64,000 nucleotides of DNA from Candidatus Symbiopectobacterium sp. NZEC151 (GCF_025962655.1 NZ_JAGFPE010000007.1:1-64000), one strand, 5' to 3'; positions 14,362 through 25,744 are shown, counted from the first letter of the stretch. A program made the numbers and translations. The notes: generated from the sequence alone by a model not told the origin.

Positions 14362-15144
14362 TCATGGCAGCCGGAAAATCCGGCGTGCGTTTTCATCTAC
14401 TTTTTGCCCCAACATACTGGCGTCTTCATCGCGCCAGACAGCAACTTGCTGAACGATATGCGGCAAAAAGCAGGGTTCATTACGCCGGGATGCAGGTTTT
14501 GGTGATAAATCCCGGGGTAACAAATAGGGAGCGTCTGTTTCCAACAACAGGCGATCGATGGGAATCTGTTTTAGCAGATGGCGAAGTGCAATTCCGCGCC
14601 GTTCATCGCATACCCAACCGGTGATGCCTATCGACAGTCCAAGGCGCAAGCACTCATCCAGTTCCTGTTCGGTCCCCGTGAAACAGTGCAGCACCGCTCC
14701 CGGCAGCTTATCCAGCCAGGGAGAGAGTAGCGCGATAAAACGCGCATGGGCGTCACGGCAATGCAGAAAGACGGGTAACGCCAGCTCTGCGGCCAACGCT
14801 AACTGCGCGGTAAAGGCGTGTTCCTGCTGATCGGGCGTTGAGAAATTGCGATTAAAATCCAGCCCACACTCGCCCAGCGCCACAACGGCTGGCTGTTGTG
14901 CCAACTGCGAAATCTGCTCCGCCACCGCCGTCGACCAACTGCTGGCATCATGGGGATGCACGCCCGCCGTCGACCAGCAATAATCTGGGTATTCCTGTGC
15001 CAGTGCCAGCGCCTGTTCACTTTCATGCAGGTTGGTTCCGGTGATGATCATCCCGCTCACCGCAAGCGCCTGAGCACGCTCAATGACCAGAGCACGGTCG
15101 TGAGCAAATTGGCTATTGGTCAGATTGACGCCGATATCAAACAT
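14362..15144 (-). CDS. tatD: TatD-family metal-dependent DNase
   Basis: Metal-dependent hydrolase with 3'-5' exonuclease activity, implicated in DNA repair and in quality control around the Tat operon. It is 260 residues from the second of two close ATGs (15144). AGGA lies at good spacing for that start and too close for the first (15150). Metal ligands are seen in [30 protein letters not shown] and [11 protein letters not shown]. It follows tatC by about 108 bases, with a hairpin between them. Confidence 0.95.
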   Translation of the reverse strand: MFDIGVNLTNSQFAHDRALVIERAQALAVSGMIITGTNLHESEQALALAQEYPDYCWSTAGVHPHDASSWSTAVAEQISQLAQQPAVVALGECGLDFNRNFSTPDQQEHAFTAQLALAAELALPVFLHCRDAHARFIALLSPWLDKLPGAVLHCFTGTEQELDECLRLGLSIGITGWVCDERRGIALRHLLKQIPIDRLLLETDAPYLLPRDLSPKPASRRNEPCFLPHIVQQVAVWRDEDASMLGQKVDENARRIFRLP

Positions 15145-15221
15145 GGACATTCCTGAATGGGTAATGACATTCCCGCACTGGCGAGCGTGTCCTGAAGGGA
15201 GGCGGATGTAATCGGGAGGAA

Positions 15222-15241
15222 ATCCCCGCCTAGGCGGGGAT
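15222..15241. terminator. Perfect hairpin between tatC and tatD
   Basis: ATCCCCGCC and GGCGGGGAT flank TA in a perfect dyad downstream of the tatC stop. No T tract follows on either strand, so it may attenuate or protect the tatABC mRNA rather than end it. Confidence 0.5.
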
Positions 15242-15252
15242 CACAACAGGAT

Positions 15253-16041
15253 TCAGGACGACGGGCCTTCTTTGCTCTCTTCTGCCTCTGCCTCGCGTTC
15301 TTCTGCATCAACCTGACGGCGACCTTTCCCCACGTAAAAACGCGAGCAGAACAGGCCAACTTCAAACAACAGGTACATCGGAATCGCCAACAAGGTCTGC
15401 GAGAACACGTCCGGTGGCGTCAACAACATACCGACAACGAAGGCTCCGACCAGCACATAAGGCCGCTTCTTCTTCAAATCTTCCGTGTTGGTCACGCCGC
15501 TCCAGCACAGCAGTACAATCGCAATCGGTACCTGGAAAGAGACACCAAACGCCATAAACAGCGCCATCACGAAATCGAGGTAGTTGTTGATATCGGTGGC
15601 GATTTGTACACCCTGCGGCGCTGTCTTGGCAAAAAAGCTAAACGCCAGTGGGAACACCACAAAGTAGGCAAATGCCATCCCCGCGTAGAACAGCAAGCTG
15701 CTGGAGAACAGCAACGGCATCATCAGGCGACGTTCATGTTTGTACAGCGCCGGGGCGATAAACGCCCAGACTTGATACAACACCAGTGGTGCAGCGACAA
15801 ACACCGACACGATCATCGTCAGTTTAATCGGCGTAAAGAACGGAGAGGCCACGTCGGTGGCAATCATACTGGCCCCGGCGGGCAGTTGCTCAATAAGCGG
15901 TGCCGAGACAATCTGATAGATATCGTTAGCAAAAAAAACCAGCACGACAAATACGCCCAGCACACAAAGAATGCTGTTTAACAGGCGTTTGCGAAGCTCA
16001 ATCAGGTGACTGATTAACGGTTGTGTATCTTCAACGGCCAT
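15253..16041 (-). CDS. tatC: Twin-arginine translocase subunit TatC
   Basis: Polytopic inner-membrane receptor of the Tat export system; binds twin-arginine signal peptides together with TatB. The 262 residues compare with 258 in E. coli. The cytoplasmic N-terminus has [16 protein letters not shown], the conserved signal-peptide site. Six hydrophobic segments follow, with the family motif [20 protein letters not shown] in the second half. The charged acidic tail ([13 protein letters not shown]) is species-specific. It starts three bases after the tatB stop. Confidence 0.97.
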   Translation of the reverse strand: MAVEDTQPLISHLIELRKRLLNSILCVLGVFVVLVFFANDIYQIVSAPLIEQLPAGASMIATDVASPFFTPIKLTMIVSVFVAAPLVLYQVWAFIAPALYKHERRLMMPLLFSSSLLFYAGMAFAYFVVFPLAFSFFAKTAPQGVQIATDINNYLDFVMALFMAFGVSFQVPIAIVLLCWSGVTNTEDLKKKRPYVLVGAFVVGMLLTPPDVFSQTLLAIPMYLLFEVGLFCSRFYVGKGRRQVDAEEREAEAEESKEGPSS

Positions 16042-16044
16042 AGA

Positions 16045-16674
16045 CTAGCGTTCATCAGCAGAGGGTTGGGAAGGCGCGACAGCCGAGGCAGGCGCTGCGC
16101 GCTTATTGGGTACATCATCGTTCGGTGCCACGGCAGCGACAGTCGGCGTTTTTTCAGGCACAACCGTTGCAGAAGGCGCTTCTGGTGAGCTATCCACTGC
16201 CGCAGGCGGTGCCACATCGATAAGGGATGAGGGTGACGCAACGGCGGCTTGATCGACAGACGGTAACGCGGCTGGCGAAGACGCCTGTTCGGCGCTGAGA
16301 ACCCCATCATGAGCCGCTTCAGCATCCGCCAGCGGTTTATGTGGCACCTCACCCAACTGCGCAGTGGCGCTGTCACCGGGTTTCGCATAACCGCGTCGCA
16401 TGGCATCCGCCGCTTCTTTGAGTTCGTCCATAGAGGCTTTCAGCTCTGGGGAAAGGTTTTTCAGGCTAGCCTGCTCCACCTTCTTCAAACTGTCCTGCAA
16501 CTCTTGCAACTTCAACTCTTGGGTCAGCTCATTTTGCACCGTAGACGCCAGCGAGCGCAGCGTTCTGACCCAACCAGCAATCGTTTTAACCGCAACGGGC
16601 AGGCGTTCAGGCCCGAGAACCACCAGGCCGATCACCATTACGAGCATCAGCTCACCAAATCCGATATCAAACAC
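16045..16674 (-). CDS. tatB: Sec-independent translocase subunit TatB
   Basis: Single-span partner of TatC in the Tat substrate receptor. The first 20 residues form the membrane helix ([20 protein letters not shown]), then the GPERLP hinge and an amphipathic helix to about residue 75. The tail from about residue 100 is a low-complexity stretch rich in Ala, Pro, Ser and Val, making the protein 209 residues against 171 in E. coli. The essential part is conserved and the tail is variable in the family. It lies between tatA and tatC. Confidence 0.96.
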   Translation of the reverse strand: MFDIGFGELMLVMVIGLVVLGPERLPVAVKTIAGWVRTLRSLASTVQNELTQELKLQELQDSLKKVEQASLKNLSPELKASMDELKEAADAMRRGYAKPGDSATAQLGEVPHKPLADAEAAHDGVLSAEQASSPAALPSVDQAAVASPSSLIDVAPPAAVDSSPEAPSATVVPEKTPTVAAVAPNDDVPNKRAAPASAVAPSQPSADER

Positions 16675-16677
16675 CGA

Positions 16678-16959
16678 TTATACCTGCTCTTTATGCTGGC
16701 TCTTCGTTTCTTCTGATTTTGCGTCAGCCTGTTGTTCCGTGATGGACTTCGTCGCGAAATCGGCATCCTGCTGTGTTTTTTCATTCTGGTTGGCAGATGC
16801 GCTGTCAGCGGACGAGGGTTGGTCATCGCTGATGGCTTTTTTAAAGCCTTTAATCGATGCGCCCAAATCAGAGCCTAGCGTTCTCAGCTTGTTAGTACCG
16901 AACAGCAGTACCACGATCACCGCGATGATCAACAAGTTCCAAATACTAATACCACCCAT
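16678..16959 (-). CDS. tatA: Sec-independent translocase subunit TatA
   Basis: Pore-forming subunit of the Tat system. It has 93 residues, with a membrane helix (about 4-21, [17 protein letters not shown]), the hinge [10 protein letters not shown], and an amphipathic helix with [15 protein letters not shown] charged hydrophilic tail rich in Gln, Glu and Lys follows. It is the first gene of the tatABC(D) operon, with 240 bases upstream separating it from ubiB. Confidence 0.97.
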   Translation of the reverse strand: MGGISIWNLLIIAVIVVLLFGTNKLRTLGSDLGASIKGFKKAISDDQPSSADSASANQNEKTQQDADFATKSITEQQADAKSEETKSQHKEQV

Positions 16960-17199
16960 ACCAATTACCTCTTTTCTACAAAGGGGAGTTATCCATCATC
17001 TTTCACACCGCAAACAGTCGTGCGTGCATTTTGTCCAAAAACGAGTCACCGCGCGTTATTCTTGCCCAGCGAATGCATGCCCAGAGGATGCGCCCGGTTT
17101 ACGTTTCCTGCAACGCCTTTTTCCTGCGGCGGAAAGGCATATAAGGTCAAAGCCGTGACTATTATATACGGCTATTAATAGCGCCTGTCATGATCTGCT

Positions 17200-18843
17200 T
17201 CAACGTGTACGACGCCAACCAATGACCCAGCTCACAACACCAGCGGCCATTAACCCCGCCGACATCACTTCCGGGAGATCCTGACGCCCCACCAACATCA
17301 GTAACCCAGCCAGTAGTAGCGTCGCACCTATACCCAATAAATAGTGGGACTGGCTTTGTCGTACTCGCTGCAAACGCAACTCGTCGGTCAAGTGCAAGAC
17401 GCTTTGCCGCAACTGTCGATGCTGCCGCAAACCATCGTAAATCAACTCGGGAATTTCCGGCAATTTTTCCGCCCAAAACGGCGCTTTTTCTTTCAATCCG
17501 CGAATCAGAGCGGCAACCCCCATCTGATCTTTCAGCCACGACTCTAGAAAAGGCTTGGCCGTTTTCCATAAATCCAACTGAGGATAAAGCTGGCGGCCTA
17601 CTCCCTCAACGTATAGCAGCGTCTTTTGCAGCAAGACCAACTGCGGCTGCACTTCCATGTTGAAGCGGCGCGCCGTGTTGAACAAGTTTAATAACACATG
17701 TCCAAAGGAAATCTCTGCCAATGGCTTTTCAAAAATGGGTTCGCACACGGTACGAATCGCAAATTCAAACTCTTCAACATTGGTGTCGGCAGGCACCCAG
17801 CCGGAATCCACATGCAGTTCAGCAACGCGGCGATAGTCGCGGTTGAAAAAGGCAATGAAGTTTTCGGCCAAATAGCGCTTATCTTCCTTGTTCAGCGACC
17901 CGACGATGCCACAATCGATACCGATATATTGCGGATCTTCCGGGTGTTCTTCGCTGATAAAGATATTGCCCGGATGCATATCGGCATGGAAGAAGCTGTC
18001 GCGGAACACCTGAGTAAAGAACACCTGCACGCCACGCTCCGCCAGCAGCGGCATATTGGTACCGTTGGCTTTCAGCGCCTCAACGTCTGAGACCGGAATA
18101 CCGTAGATACGCTCCATGACCAACATGTTTTCCCTGCAATAATCTGAATAAATTTCAGGAATATACAGCATCGGACTGCCGTCAAAGTTACGGCGCAATT
18201 GAATGGCATTCGCGGCTTCACGCAGCAGGTTTAATTCATCAAGCAGGGTTTTCTCGTACTCGCGCACTACCTCACGCGGGCGCAGACGCCGCCCATCCGG
18301 CAACAGCATCGGCAGCCAGCCCGCCAAACGGTTCATCAGCCGCATATCCGCCTTGATGACGGGGAGGATATCAGGACGAATCACCTTGATAACCACTTCC
18401 TGGCCGTTGGTTTTGAGCCGCGCGGTATGCACCTGTGCGATGGACGCAGAAGCCAGCGGCACTATCTCAAAATCATCAAACCAGCTTTCGAGTGGAATGC
18501 CACCCATGGAGAGTTCGATCTGTTCACGGGCCAGTTTGCCGTCAAAAGGATCGACGCGATCCTGAAGGATAGCGAGTTGATCGGCAATCTCTGGTGGAAA
18601 AAGATCGCGCCGCGTAGACATCATCTGGCCGAACTTGATCCACACCGGGCCCAATTCCTGCAACGCCAGACGCAGGCGCTCACCAAGCAGTTTGTCCTTA
18701 TGGCGGTTTGGCATCCAGAACAGGAATTTTCGCCAGATACGCAGCGGTAAGGTAATGCGTAAATGCGGGATAAGCTCATCGAGCCCATAGCTCAACATGA
18801 CGCGAATAATGTGGTAAAGGCGCAGCAGTTCACTTGGCGTCAT
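17200..18843 (-). CDS. ubiB: Ubiquinone biosynthesis protein UbiB (ABC1/ADCK kinase-like)
   Basis: Atypical protein-kinase-like ATPase needed for ubiquinone synthesis, thought to help extract or present lipophilic intermediates at the membrane. The 547 residues match E. coli (546). The KxGQ motif appears in [12 protein letters not shown] (about residue 73), the alanine-rich loop in [11 protein letters not shown], catalytic Asp and metal sites in [12 protein letters not shown] and [10 protein letters not shown]. Two hydrophobic helices (about 500-545) anchor the C-terminus. Its start overlaps the ubiJ stop by four bases (ATGA). Confidence 0.97.
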   Translation of the reverse strand: MTPSELLRLYHIIRVMLSYGLDELIPHLRITLPLRIWRKFLFWMPNRHKDKLLGERLRLALQELGPVWIKFGQMMSTRRDLFPPEIADQLAILQDRVDPFDGKLAREQIELSMGGIPLESWFDDFEIVPLASASIAQVHTARLKTNGQEVVIKVIRPDILPVIKADMRLMNRLAGWLPMLLPDGRRLRPREVVREYEKTLLDELNLLREAANAIQLRRNFDGSPMLYIPEIYSDYCRENMLVMERIYGIPVSDVEALKANGTNMPLLAERGVQVFFTQVFRDSFFHADMHPGNIFISEEHPEDPQYIGIDCGIVGSLNKEDKRYLAENFIAFFNRDYRRVAELHVDSGWVPADTNVEEFEFAIRTVCEPIFEKPLAEISFGHVLLNLFNTARRFNMEVQPQLVLLQKTLLYVEGVGRQLYPQLDLWKTAKPFLESWLKDQMGVAALIRGLKEKAPFWAEKLPEIPELIYDGLRQHRQLRQSVLHLTDELRLQRVRQSQSHYLLGIGATLLLAGLLMLVGRQDLPEVMSAGLMAAGVVSWVIGWRRTR

Positions 18844-19448
18844 GAGGCGGACTCCAGTTTCGCCAGGCGTGCCGCCAGCGTATCGACGTCATTACTCAAC
18901 GCGGCCACTTCATCATACCACCAGGCCGCTTCTAAACGCCCCGGTGCAAGCCGCCACTCTTCCGTGACAGTTTCCGCCAAATAGCGCCGCTGGCGATCAA
19001 ATAAACGGCTCGCACCGCGAAACGCCCCTTGCACCGTCTGACCAATGCCTTGAGCAACAACATCGCCCGTGTAGGGCGCAAGCCACTCTGCGGGATCGCA
19101 CTCTGCCAAATCCAACAGATTGACAACGTGTTGGACAACTTGCATATCCCCTTCAATCACCAGTTCACCGCTACGCATCAGCGATGAAAGCTGCTGGCGA
19201 TCGCGCAACGTGAGCAGTGCGGGTATCCGGGTGTCTAACTGACAATCCGCCGTATCAGCCCACTGGCTCACCACGTCAACGCGGTGCTCGCCAAAGACCA
19301 ATACCAGCGGCACCGGCAGTTCTGCTAACACGATTTTGAGCGTTTTTCCCTGTAGTCGCTGGCGCGCCGCTTTCAAGCTACGTTCGCGAAAAAGCAGGCT
19401 ATTTAACGCCGTTTCCAGCGTGGCCGTCAGCACAGACGTTATCAGCAT
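18840..19448 (-). CDS. ubiJ: Ubiquinone biosynthesis accessory factor UbiJ
   Basis: SCP2-like lipid-binding accessory factor that organises the aerobic ubiquinone hydroxylase complex with UbiK. The 202 residues match E. coli UbiJ (201). The SCP2 domain occupies about 15-115, with [24 protein letters not shown] at its start. A helical coiled tail ends in [19 protein letters not shown]. The locus order ubiE-ubiJ-ubiB is the standard one. Confidence 0.94.
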   Translation of the reverse strand: MLITSVLTATLETALNSLLFRERSLKAARQRLQGKTLKIVLAELPVPLVLVFGEHRVDVVSQWADTADCQLDTRIPALLTLRDRQQLSSLMRSGELVIEGDMQVVQHVVNLLDLAECDPAEWLAPYTGDVVAQGIGQTVQGAFRGASRLFDRQRRYLAETVTEEWRLAPGRLEAAWWYDEVAALSNDVDTLAARLAKLESAS

Positions 19449-19472
19449 CAGCGTTTCCCACTATAAAACAAC

Positions 19473-20228
19473 TTAAAATTTGAACCCACGGTGTAACGCG
19501 ACAATGCCTCCCGTGAGGTTGAAGTAGTTTACACTGTCAAAGCCCGCCTCCACCATCATGCCCTTGAGCGTTTCCTGATCAGGATGCATACGTATCGATT
19601 CCGCCAAATAGCGGTAGCTGCCCGCATCTTTGGTCACCATATCACCAATGCGCGGCAAGACATGGAATGAATAGAAATCGTAGACTTTGCTGAGCGGTTT
19701 CAACATCGGTTTGGAAAATTCCAGCACCAGCAAGCGGCCGCCGGGCTTCAGGACGCGGAACATGGAGCGCAGCGCTTTGTCTTTATCCGTCACGTTGCGT
19801 AAACCGAAAGAAATGGTGATGCAGTCAAAATAGTTATCCGGGAAGGGCAGCGCCTCCGCATTGGCCTGCACATAGCTGACGTTATCAATAATCCCCAGAT
19901 TGCGGAGCTTTTCGCGTCCCACTTTCAGCATGGAAGCATTGATATCGGCCAGCACCACTTCCCCCGCTTCGCCGACCAGGCGTGAGAATTTAGCCGTTAA
20001 ATCCCCCGTTCCGCCCGCCAGATCCAGCACCCGCTGGTCGCGTCGGACACCGCTGCACTCAATGGTAAATCGTTTCCAGGCACGATGAATCCCGAAGGAC
20101 ATCAAATCGTTCATCAGGTCATATTTTCCCGCTACTGAGTGAAATACGCCCGCTACCATGGCCTCTTTATCGTTCTTGTCGACAGTGCGAAAACCAAAAT
20201 GCGTGGTTTTCTCCGGTTCGTTCGTCAT
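19473..20228 (-). CDS. ubiE: Ubiquinone/menaquinone C-methyltransferase UbiE
   Basis: SAM-dependent methyltransferase for both the 2-octaprenyl-6-methoxy-benzoquinol and demethylmenaquinol steps. It is 251 residues from the ATG at 20228 ([13 protein letters not shown]), the E. coli length. The longer frame to 20267 is not supported by the family. The SAM loop is [16 protein letters not shown] (about 67-82), with family signatures [22 protein letters not shown]-like (about 120-145; here starting with A) and [14 protein letters not shown]. Confidence 0.97.
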   Translation of the reverse strand: MTNEPEKTTHFGFRTVDKNDKEAMVAGVFHSVAGKYDLMNDLMSFGIHRAWKRFTIECSGVRRDQRVLDLAGGTGDLTAKFSRLVGEAGEVVLADINASMLKVGREKLRNLGIIDNVSYVQANAEALPFPDNYFDCITISFGLRNVTDKDKALRSMFRVLKPGGRLLVLEFSKPMLKPLSKVYDFYSFHVLPRIGDMVTKDAGSYRYLAESIRMHPDQETLKGMMVEAGFDSVNYFNLTGGIVALHRGFKF

Positions 20229-20491
20229 GTTCTTCGCCCTACTTTTCCAAATCAGAATTGTGGTCAATCCCCTTTGCGCACTATCGGCTGCACTCGCCGC
20301 TCACATTGCGCTGTCGAGCGTTATGCGCAACACGAGCTTGGCGTGTCTGTGCGCGTTTCGCATCAACAATCGAAGAGGAACATCGAATTTTGAAACTACC
20401 CCTTAATGGGGAGAGTGTAACAGACCAGGCTTAAAAACCCACCGCTCTGATGCACTGAATAAAGTTGTAAAACGCGAACATTCGTGACGCA

Positions 20492-22042
20492 TCATCGTTG
20501 ATTCGATGTGCTTGCAGGTTGTTCTCCGCCGGGAGGGACCTCGGTTTGCATTGTTTCAGGCTGCTGAGACAGCCGCCCTTGTTCCTCGTCAGCCTCGGCA
20601 GAAAGCACCGCTTGCTCCGCCACGTTGGGGTTTATGGTACGCTTAACCTCAACACCAAGGGAACGGAAACCTTCTACCTGGGCTATCAGATTACCGCGCC
20701 CGGAGGCCAGTTTATTCATGGCCTGCCGATAGCTGGCCTGTGACTTATCCAGGCTTTGTCCCAACGTCGACATATCTTCAACGAAGAGACGCAGTTTATC
20801 GTACAGCCGAGAGGCTCGATCGGCGATCTGTTGTGCATTGCGGCTTTGCTGTTCATAACGCCACAGATTGGTGATGGTACGTAACGCGACGAGCAGCGTG
20901 GTGGGACTAACCAACATGATGTTGTGTTGCAGGGCTTCGCTGATCAATTCTGGATGGCGGTCGATAGCAACCAGAAACGCAGGCTCCACGGGGATAAACA
21001 TCAGCACATAGTCCAACGAGCGCAGCCCCGGCAATTGCTGGTAATCTTTATTACTCAGCAGTCGGATATGCCCGCGCACGGAGGCGATATGCTCGTTGAG
21101 CGCGCTGGCGCGTTCCCCATCATCTTCACTGTTAAAGTAGCGCTCATAGGCCACCAGCGACATCTTGGCATCAATCACCACATCTTTGCCCTGTGGGAGG
21201 CGGACGATCACATCCGGCTGCATGCGCCCGTTTGCGCCCGTCTGAATACTGACCTGCGTTTGGTATTCATGGCCTTCACGCAAGCCGGAAGCCTCAAGCA
21301 CGCGTCCCAGCACCACTTCCCCCCAGTTCCCCTGGGTTTTGTTATCACCTTTCAGGGCTTTGGTCAGGTTGACCGCCTCTCGCGCCATTTGCACGTTGAG
21401 TTGCTGCAACTGACGAATTTCATGCGCCAGAGTATGGCGCTCACGCGCTTCACTACCAAACCCTTCCTGAACCTGACGACGGAAACCGTCCAGTTGTTCG
21501 CGCAGCGGCGCCAGCAGTTTATCGAGGCTCTGTTGATTTTGCTCACCCACTCGGCGACCGCTGTGCTCAAAAATCCGGTTAGCCAGATTTTCAAACTGCG
21601 TCGTCAGGCGTTGTTCGCTGTTGATTAACAGGCGCTGTTTTTCCTCCGCGGCGAGGCGGGTTTCTTCCAAACGGATGGTCACTTCACGCAGCTCTGCTTC
21701 CTGCGCACCGTTTGCTTCACGCAGCGCGCGCAGCTCCTGGTTGAGTTGGTTGCACTCCTCTTGCAACCGGGCCATGACCAGCAGCTTTTCCTGATGGGCG
21801 GTGAGTTTACCGTGCATCAGACGCAGCTCCATATCATCCTGACGCCGACGTTGTTCGTCCTTATCACGCGCGAGCTGAAGTTCACGTACCACGCTTTGCG
21901 CCTGCTGTAACGCTTGTTCTTGTATACGTTGTTCCGTTTCTTGCCGGGCGCGGCGCTGCTGATAACGCAGGCTGGCAACAAGCCATCCCGCCAGCACCCC
22001 GACCGCCCCGCCGCCTACGCCGTAAAAGAGGGTGATATCCAC
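20492..22042 (-). CDS. rmuC: DNA recombination protein RmuC
   Basis: Predicted nuclease-fold protein that limits rearrangement at inverted repeats in E. coli. It has 516 residues, longer than the roughly 475 of E. coli. A membrane-spanning N-terminus (about 5-26) is followed by a long Arg/Gln/Glu-rich coiled coil (about 28-215). The RmuC domain (about 225-440) begins NLTKALKGDNKTQGNWGE and has PDVIVRLPQGKDVVIDAKMS. The tail is Glu- and Gln-rich and variable. In E. coli udp lies next to it, while here argH does. Confidence 0.93.
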   Translation of the reverse strand: MDITLFYGVGGGAVGVLAGWLVASLRYQQRRARQETEQRIQEQALQQAQSVVRELQLARDKDEQRRRQDDMELRLMHGKLTAHQEKLLVMARLQEECNQLNQELRALREANGAQEAELREVTIRLEETRLAAEEKQRLLINSEQRLTTQFENLANRIFEHSGRRVGEQNQQSLDKLLAPLREQLDGFRRQVQEGFGSEARERHTLAHEIRQLQQLNVQMAREAVNLTKALKGDNKTQGNWGEVVLGRVLEASGLREGHEYQTQVSIQTGANGRMQPDVIVRLPQGKDVVIDAKMSLVAYERYFNSEDDGERASALNEHIASVRGHIRLLSNKDYQQLPGLRSLDYVLMFIPVEPAFLVAIDRHPELISEALQHNIMLVSPTTLLVALRTITNLWRYEQQSRNAQQIADRASRLYDKLRLFVEDMSTLGQSLDKSQASYRQAMNKLASGRGNLIAQVEGFRSLGVEVKRTINPNVAEQAVLSAEADEEQGRLSQQPETMQTEVPPGGEQPASTSNQR

Positions 22043-22204
22043 GTCGCATTCCTTTCGTTGTCGCCACTGTCCGTCAAAATAAAGTGATACTGTATGTATG
22101 TCCAGAAAGAATAGCGCAGGCCAGCGCGAAGCGGCATCGTTGTCGGCAGCGAAATGGTTAAAATGCGAGGCGGTTTGCGTTATGGCTTATCGCCATTGGC
22201 TAAA

Positions 22205-22230
22205 TAAAAAAGGGCCGGAAATCCGGCCCT
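22205..22230 (-). terminator. Intrinsic terminator of argCBH
   Basis: On the minus strand the stem AGGGCCGG / CCGGCCCT with a four-base loop is followed by five Ts and more AT-rich sequence, 27 bases after the argH stop. Confidence 0.85.
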
Positions 22231-22257
22231 GATACAGATAACATCGCGTTATTGGTA

Positions 22258-23628
22258 TTACAGACGCCCTTTGGCATCGGTAATCGCCTGCGCGACCTGT
22301 TGTGGTGACACACCACCTTTGGCAGCGCGCTTTTCCAGACAGGATTGCAGCGACAGGATGGGATACACGTCATCACCAATGGTGGCGCTGAATTTCTGCA
22401 AATCCACCAGCGGCAATGCTTCCAGCGGTTTACCCTGCCGAATGGCTTCCACCACTGCCTCACCAACGATGTGATGCGCTTCGCGGAACGGAACGCCTTT
22501 CGCCACCAGATAATCGGCCAACTCGGTCGCGTTCGCGTAGCCCTGCTGCGCCGCTTCCTGGCAGCGCGGACGGCGAACCTGAATGCCTTCCAGCACCAGT
22601 GCCGCCATCATCAGGCAGTCATGCCAGGTGTCGAGCGCATCGAACAGCCCTTCTTTGTCTTCCTGCATGTCTTTGTTGTACGCCAGTGGCAAACCTTTGA
22701 GCGTCATCATCATGCCGGTCAGCGCGCCTTGCACCCGACCCGATTTACCGCGGATCAGTTCCAGCGCATCCGGATTTTTCTTTTGCGGCATCAGAGAGGA
22801 GCCGGAGGTTACACGATCGGACAGCTCAACGAACCCGGATTCACCGCTGTTGAAGAAGATCAGATCTTCGGCAAAGCGCGACAGGTGCACCATGCCGATC
22901 GAGGCATTAGAGAGCAGTTCCAGTACATGATCGCGATCTGACACCGTATCCAGACTGTTACGCGTGGCAGACGCAAAACCCAGCCAGCCCGCCAGTTGCT
23001 CACGATCGATAGGATAGGCCGTCCCAGCTAACGCGCCGCAGCCCAGTGGACTGACGTCGAGGCGTTTTAGCGTATCTTCCAGGCGGCTTTCGTCGCGTGC
23101 CAGCATTTCATGGTAGGCCAGACACCAGTGGGCAAAGGTCACCGGTTGGGCGCGCTGCAAATGGGTGTAACCCGGCATCACCGCATCCTGATTCACCTCT
23201 GCGGTCGCCACCAACGCGGCGCGCAGTTGGCGCACGGCCAGTTGCAGTTCGCCGATTTGTGCCTTGCACCAGAGTTTAAGATCGGTGGCAACCTGATCGT
23301 TACGGCTGCGACCGGTGTGGAGCTTTTTACCCAGATCGCCCACTTTGTCGATCAGCTTCTGCTCTACCCAGCTATGAATATCTTCGGCGTCGCTTTGCAG
23401 AATCTGTTCCGGGTCAGCTTGCACTTCGGCCAGCAGCGCGTTCAGCGCCTGCTCTAGCTGCTGTTGTTCCTGCGCGCTGAGTACGTTGACCGTCACCAGC
23501 GCTTTTGACCAGCCGATAGAGCCGACGATATCTTGCTCCGCCAGACGGTAATCAAACCGCAGCGAGTCATTAAATTGTTTGAACCGCTGATCTGCCGCCT
23601 GACTGAAACGACCGCCCCACAACGCCAT
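22258..23628 (-). CDS. argH: Argininosuccinate lyase
   Basis: Last step of arginine synthesis: argininosuccinate to arginine and fumarate. It is 456 residues from the ATG at 23628 ([13 protein letters not shown]); the frame is open 19 codons further up but those residues are not conserved. The fumarase/aspartase superfamily signature [12 protein letters not shown] (about 275-286) carries the catalytic serine loop, and [13 protein letters not shown] (about 106-118) is also present. It is the last gene of argCBH. The argG gene is not in this operon. Confidence 0.97.
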   Translation of the reverse strand: MALWGGRFSQAADQRFKQFNDSLRFDYRLAEQDIVGSIGWSKALVTVNVLSAQEQQQLEQALNALLAEVQADPEQILQSDAEDIHSWVEQKLIDKVGDLGKKLHTGRSRNDQVATDLKLWCKAQIGELQLAVRQLRAALVATAEVNQDAVMPGYTHLQRAQPVTFAHWCLAYHEMLARDESRLEDTLKRLDVSPLGCGALAGTAYPIDREQLAGWLGFASATRNSLDTVSDRDHVLELLSNASIGMVHLSRFAEDLIFFNSGESGFVELSDRVTSGSSLMPQKKNPDALELIRGKSGRVQGALTGMMMTLKGLPLAYNKDMQEDKEGLFDALDTWHDCLMMAALVLEGIQVRRPRCQEAAQQGYANATELADYLVAKGVPFREAHHIVGEAVVEAIRQGKPLEALPLVDLQKFSATIGDDVYPILSLQSCLEKRAAKGGVSPQQVAQAITDAKGRL

Positions 23629-23737
23629 AACCGATACTCCCAAAATGTGCTTCAATGTCTTGTAACCATGCGGGCGGACCCGCATGCTCGCTTCCGTTAC
23701 CGTTCGGCCAACGGAAATGCCTTACAGATTAACAGAT

Positions 23738-24511
23738 TTACGCCTGAATCCGCGTGCCAATCGGCGTGCCGTTAAACAGCGCGGGCAGTTGATCGGCATG
23801 ACGCCAGCTGGCGATATCTACCGGGCGACCCAACGCGCGAGCGGCATCCAGCGCCGCGTTGACTTTAACGATCATGCCGTCGGTAATAATCCCTTGCGCA
23901 ATCAGCTGTTCCGCTTTCTGCGCGGTCATTTCAGCGATGCGTTGGCCTTTGCCATCAAGGATACCGCTCACGTCCGACAGCAGAATCAAATCGGCACCCA
24001 GCGTCTCTGCGAGCGCGGTTGCGGCCTGATCGGCGTTGACGTTCATCAAATCACCTTGTTCGGTGATGCCGATGGAACTGACGATTGGCAGATACCCGGC
24101 GCTCAGCAGCGCATTGGGCAGATCGGCGGAACCCGCCTGTGCTTTGCCCACGTAACCCAGGGATTCATCCAACTGCGTTACCGTAGTCATGCCGCCATCC
24201 GCCAGACACAGACCCACCGCGTTGATGGCGTGTTTCTTCGCCCAGGCCAGCAGCGTTTTATTGGCCGAACCGGCCAGCGCACCGGTGATGATGTCGATCT
24301 GATCCGCCGGTGTAACGCGCAGCCCGTTTTTCTTCACCACGGGTAACGCCAGTTTTTTCATCAGGTCATCCACCAGGCAGCCGCCGCCGTGCACAATGAC
24401 CAGCGGGCGCTGGTATTGCTCACGATAGGCAACCAGCGCCGTAAACAGACGCTCCAGCGCTTCTTCGCTGTCCAGTAACACACCGCCCAGTTTGATAATT
24501 AACGGATTCAT
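23738..24511 (-). CDS. argB: N-acetylglutamate kinase
   Basis: Phosphorylates N-acetyl-L-glutamate in the second step of arginine synthesis. The 257 residues match the short enterobacterial, feedback-insensitive form. The phosphate loop is [10 protein letters not shown] (about 5-14), and [14 protein letters not shown] (about 38-51) and [13 protein letters not shown] (about 158-170) bind substrate and nucleotide. It lies between argC and argH, 109 bases before argH. Confidence 0.97.
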   Translation of the reverse strand: MNPLIIKLGGVLLDSEEALERLFTALVAYREQYQRPLVIVHGGGCLVDDLMKKLALPVVKKNGLRVTPADQIDIITGALAGSANKTLLAWAKKHAINAVGLCLADGGMTTVTQLDESLGYVGKAQAGSADLPNALLSAGYLPIVSSIGITEQGDLMNVNADQAATALAETLGADLILLSDVSGILDGKGQRIAEMTAQKAEQLIAQGIITDGMIVKVNAALDAARALGRPVDIASWRHADQLPALFNGTPIGTRIQA

Positions 24512-24533
24512 CGCTTTCGTGCCTCAGGATTTG

Positions 24534-25538
24534 TCAGAGCAAAGATTGGGTTTCAGGGAAACCGAAACGAATATTCAGGCACTGTACAGCTTGCGCCGCC
24601 GCACCTTTAAGCAGGTTGTCTTCCGTGGCGACCACAATCAGGTGCTCGTCCTGTACGGAGAAACCGATATCGCAAAACGGCAAGCCAACAACCGATTTTA
24701 GCGCCGGAACCCCGTTATCGTAGAGACGCACCAGCGGTTTGTCGTGATAAGCATTGTGGTAGGCTTCCGCTACATCCTGCGCACTGACGCCCGGTTTCAG
24801 GCGGCAAGTAATGGTCGCCAGAATCCCACGTGCGAAATTCCCCAGATGCGGCGTGAAGATAACCGGGATACCCAGGTGGGTCGCAATTTCGGGTTGATGG
24901 CGGTGATTGAACACGCCATAGGGTTGCAGGCTCACCTCGCAGAAGCTGCTGGTGAGTGAGGCTTTACGCCCGGCGCCGCTCACGCCGCTAACCGCATTGA
25001 TAACCGGCCACTGGTCGGTGTTAAGCAGTTGCGCATCCACCAGCGGTTTCAGTGCCAACTGTGACGCCGTCGGATAACAACCGGGGACGGCAATCAGTTG
25101 CGCTTGCTTGACGCGCTCCGCCTGAAACTCGGCCAGGCCGTACACCGCCTGCGCCAGCCAGTCAGCGTGTTGATGCTCGAAACCGTAATAGCGGCGATAA
25201 AATTCAGCATCCTGCACGCGAAACGCGCCGGAGAGATCGAACACCACGCAGCCTGCGGCCAGAAACACCGGCGCAAGATCGTGGCTCACTTTGTGGTCAG
25301 TCGCCAGAAACACCACATCGATGCCTTTGGCGGCTTCGGCGGCATCCGTCAACGCCTGCACCGGCAAATCGATGATGCCTTTCAGTTGAGGGTGCAGGTC
25401 AGAAATGCGTTTGCCCGCATCAACGCTCTGCGCGGATACCGCAAGTGCGGTGAGGTTCATCTGAGGATGACGATTCAGATAAAGTGCAAGTTCAGCGCCA
25501 GTATAACCGCTTGCACCAACAATCAACGTATTCAGCAT
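24534..25538 (-). CDS. argC: N-acetyl-gamma-glutamyl-phosphate reductase
   Basis: NADPH-dependent reduction of N-acetylglutamyl phosphate to the semialdehyde. It is 334 residues from the ATG at 25538 ([16 protein letters not shown]), the E. coli length. A longer frame to 25607 is an artefact of repeats in the leader. The dinucleotide fold is at the N-terminus, and the catalytic cysteine lies in [14 protein letters not shown] (about residue 154). It is divergent from argE, with ARG boxes between. Confidence 0.97.
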   Translation of the reverse strand: MLNTLIVGASGYTGAELALYLNRHPQMNLTALAVSAQSVDAGKRISDLHPQLKGIIDLPVQALTDAAEAAKGIDVVFLATDHKVSHDLAPVFLAAGCVVFDLSGAFRVQDAEFYRRYYGFEHQHADWLAQAVYGLAEFQAERVKQAQLIAVPGCYPTASQLALKPLVDAQLLNTDQWPVINAVSGVSGAGRKASLTSSFCEVSLQPYGVFNHRHQPEIATHLGIPVIFTPHLGNFARGILATITCRLKPGVSAQDVAEAYHNAYHDKPLVRLYDNGVPALKSVVGLPFCDIGFSVQDEHLIVVATEDNLLKGAAAQAVQCLNIRFGFPETQSLL

Positions 25539-25576
25539 GGGATCTGCATACCTTCCACTAAAATGATGTAAACAAT

Positions 25577-25634
25577 GCATCGTTAAAAACAGTATCGTTA
25601 AAAACAATGTTGTTAAAACAATGTCGTTAAAACA
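25577..25634. repeat. Four tandem 14-15 base repeats in the argC leader
   Basis: Units at 25577-25591, 25592-25606, 25607-25620 and 25621-25634 share the core GTTAAAA(A)CA preceded by an AT/CG-variable head. A weaker half unit precedes them near 25564. They lie 39 bases upstream of argC, inside its likely 5' leader. The function is unknown; they may be replication-slippage repeats. Confidence 0.75.
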
Positions 25635-25744
25635 GGGTATCTACAAAACGCCAAACCCGCTAACGGTATTCGACCGGTGCAGGTGTAGACTATCAGGCAA
25701 TGTCTCATTGAAGGGATCGAAACAGTTTCCTTTCGCTACGCGTT

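Noticed and set aside
25577-25634. CRISPR-like direct repeats
   Set aside because: The units are 14-15 bases and adjoin each other without unique spacers, and no cas gene is nearby.
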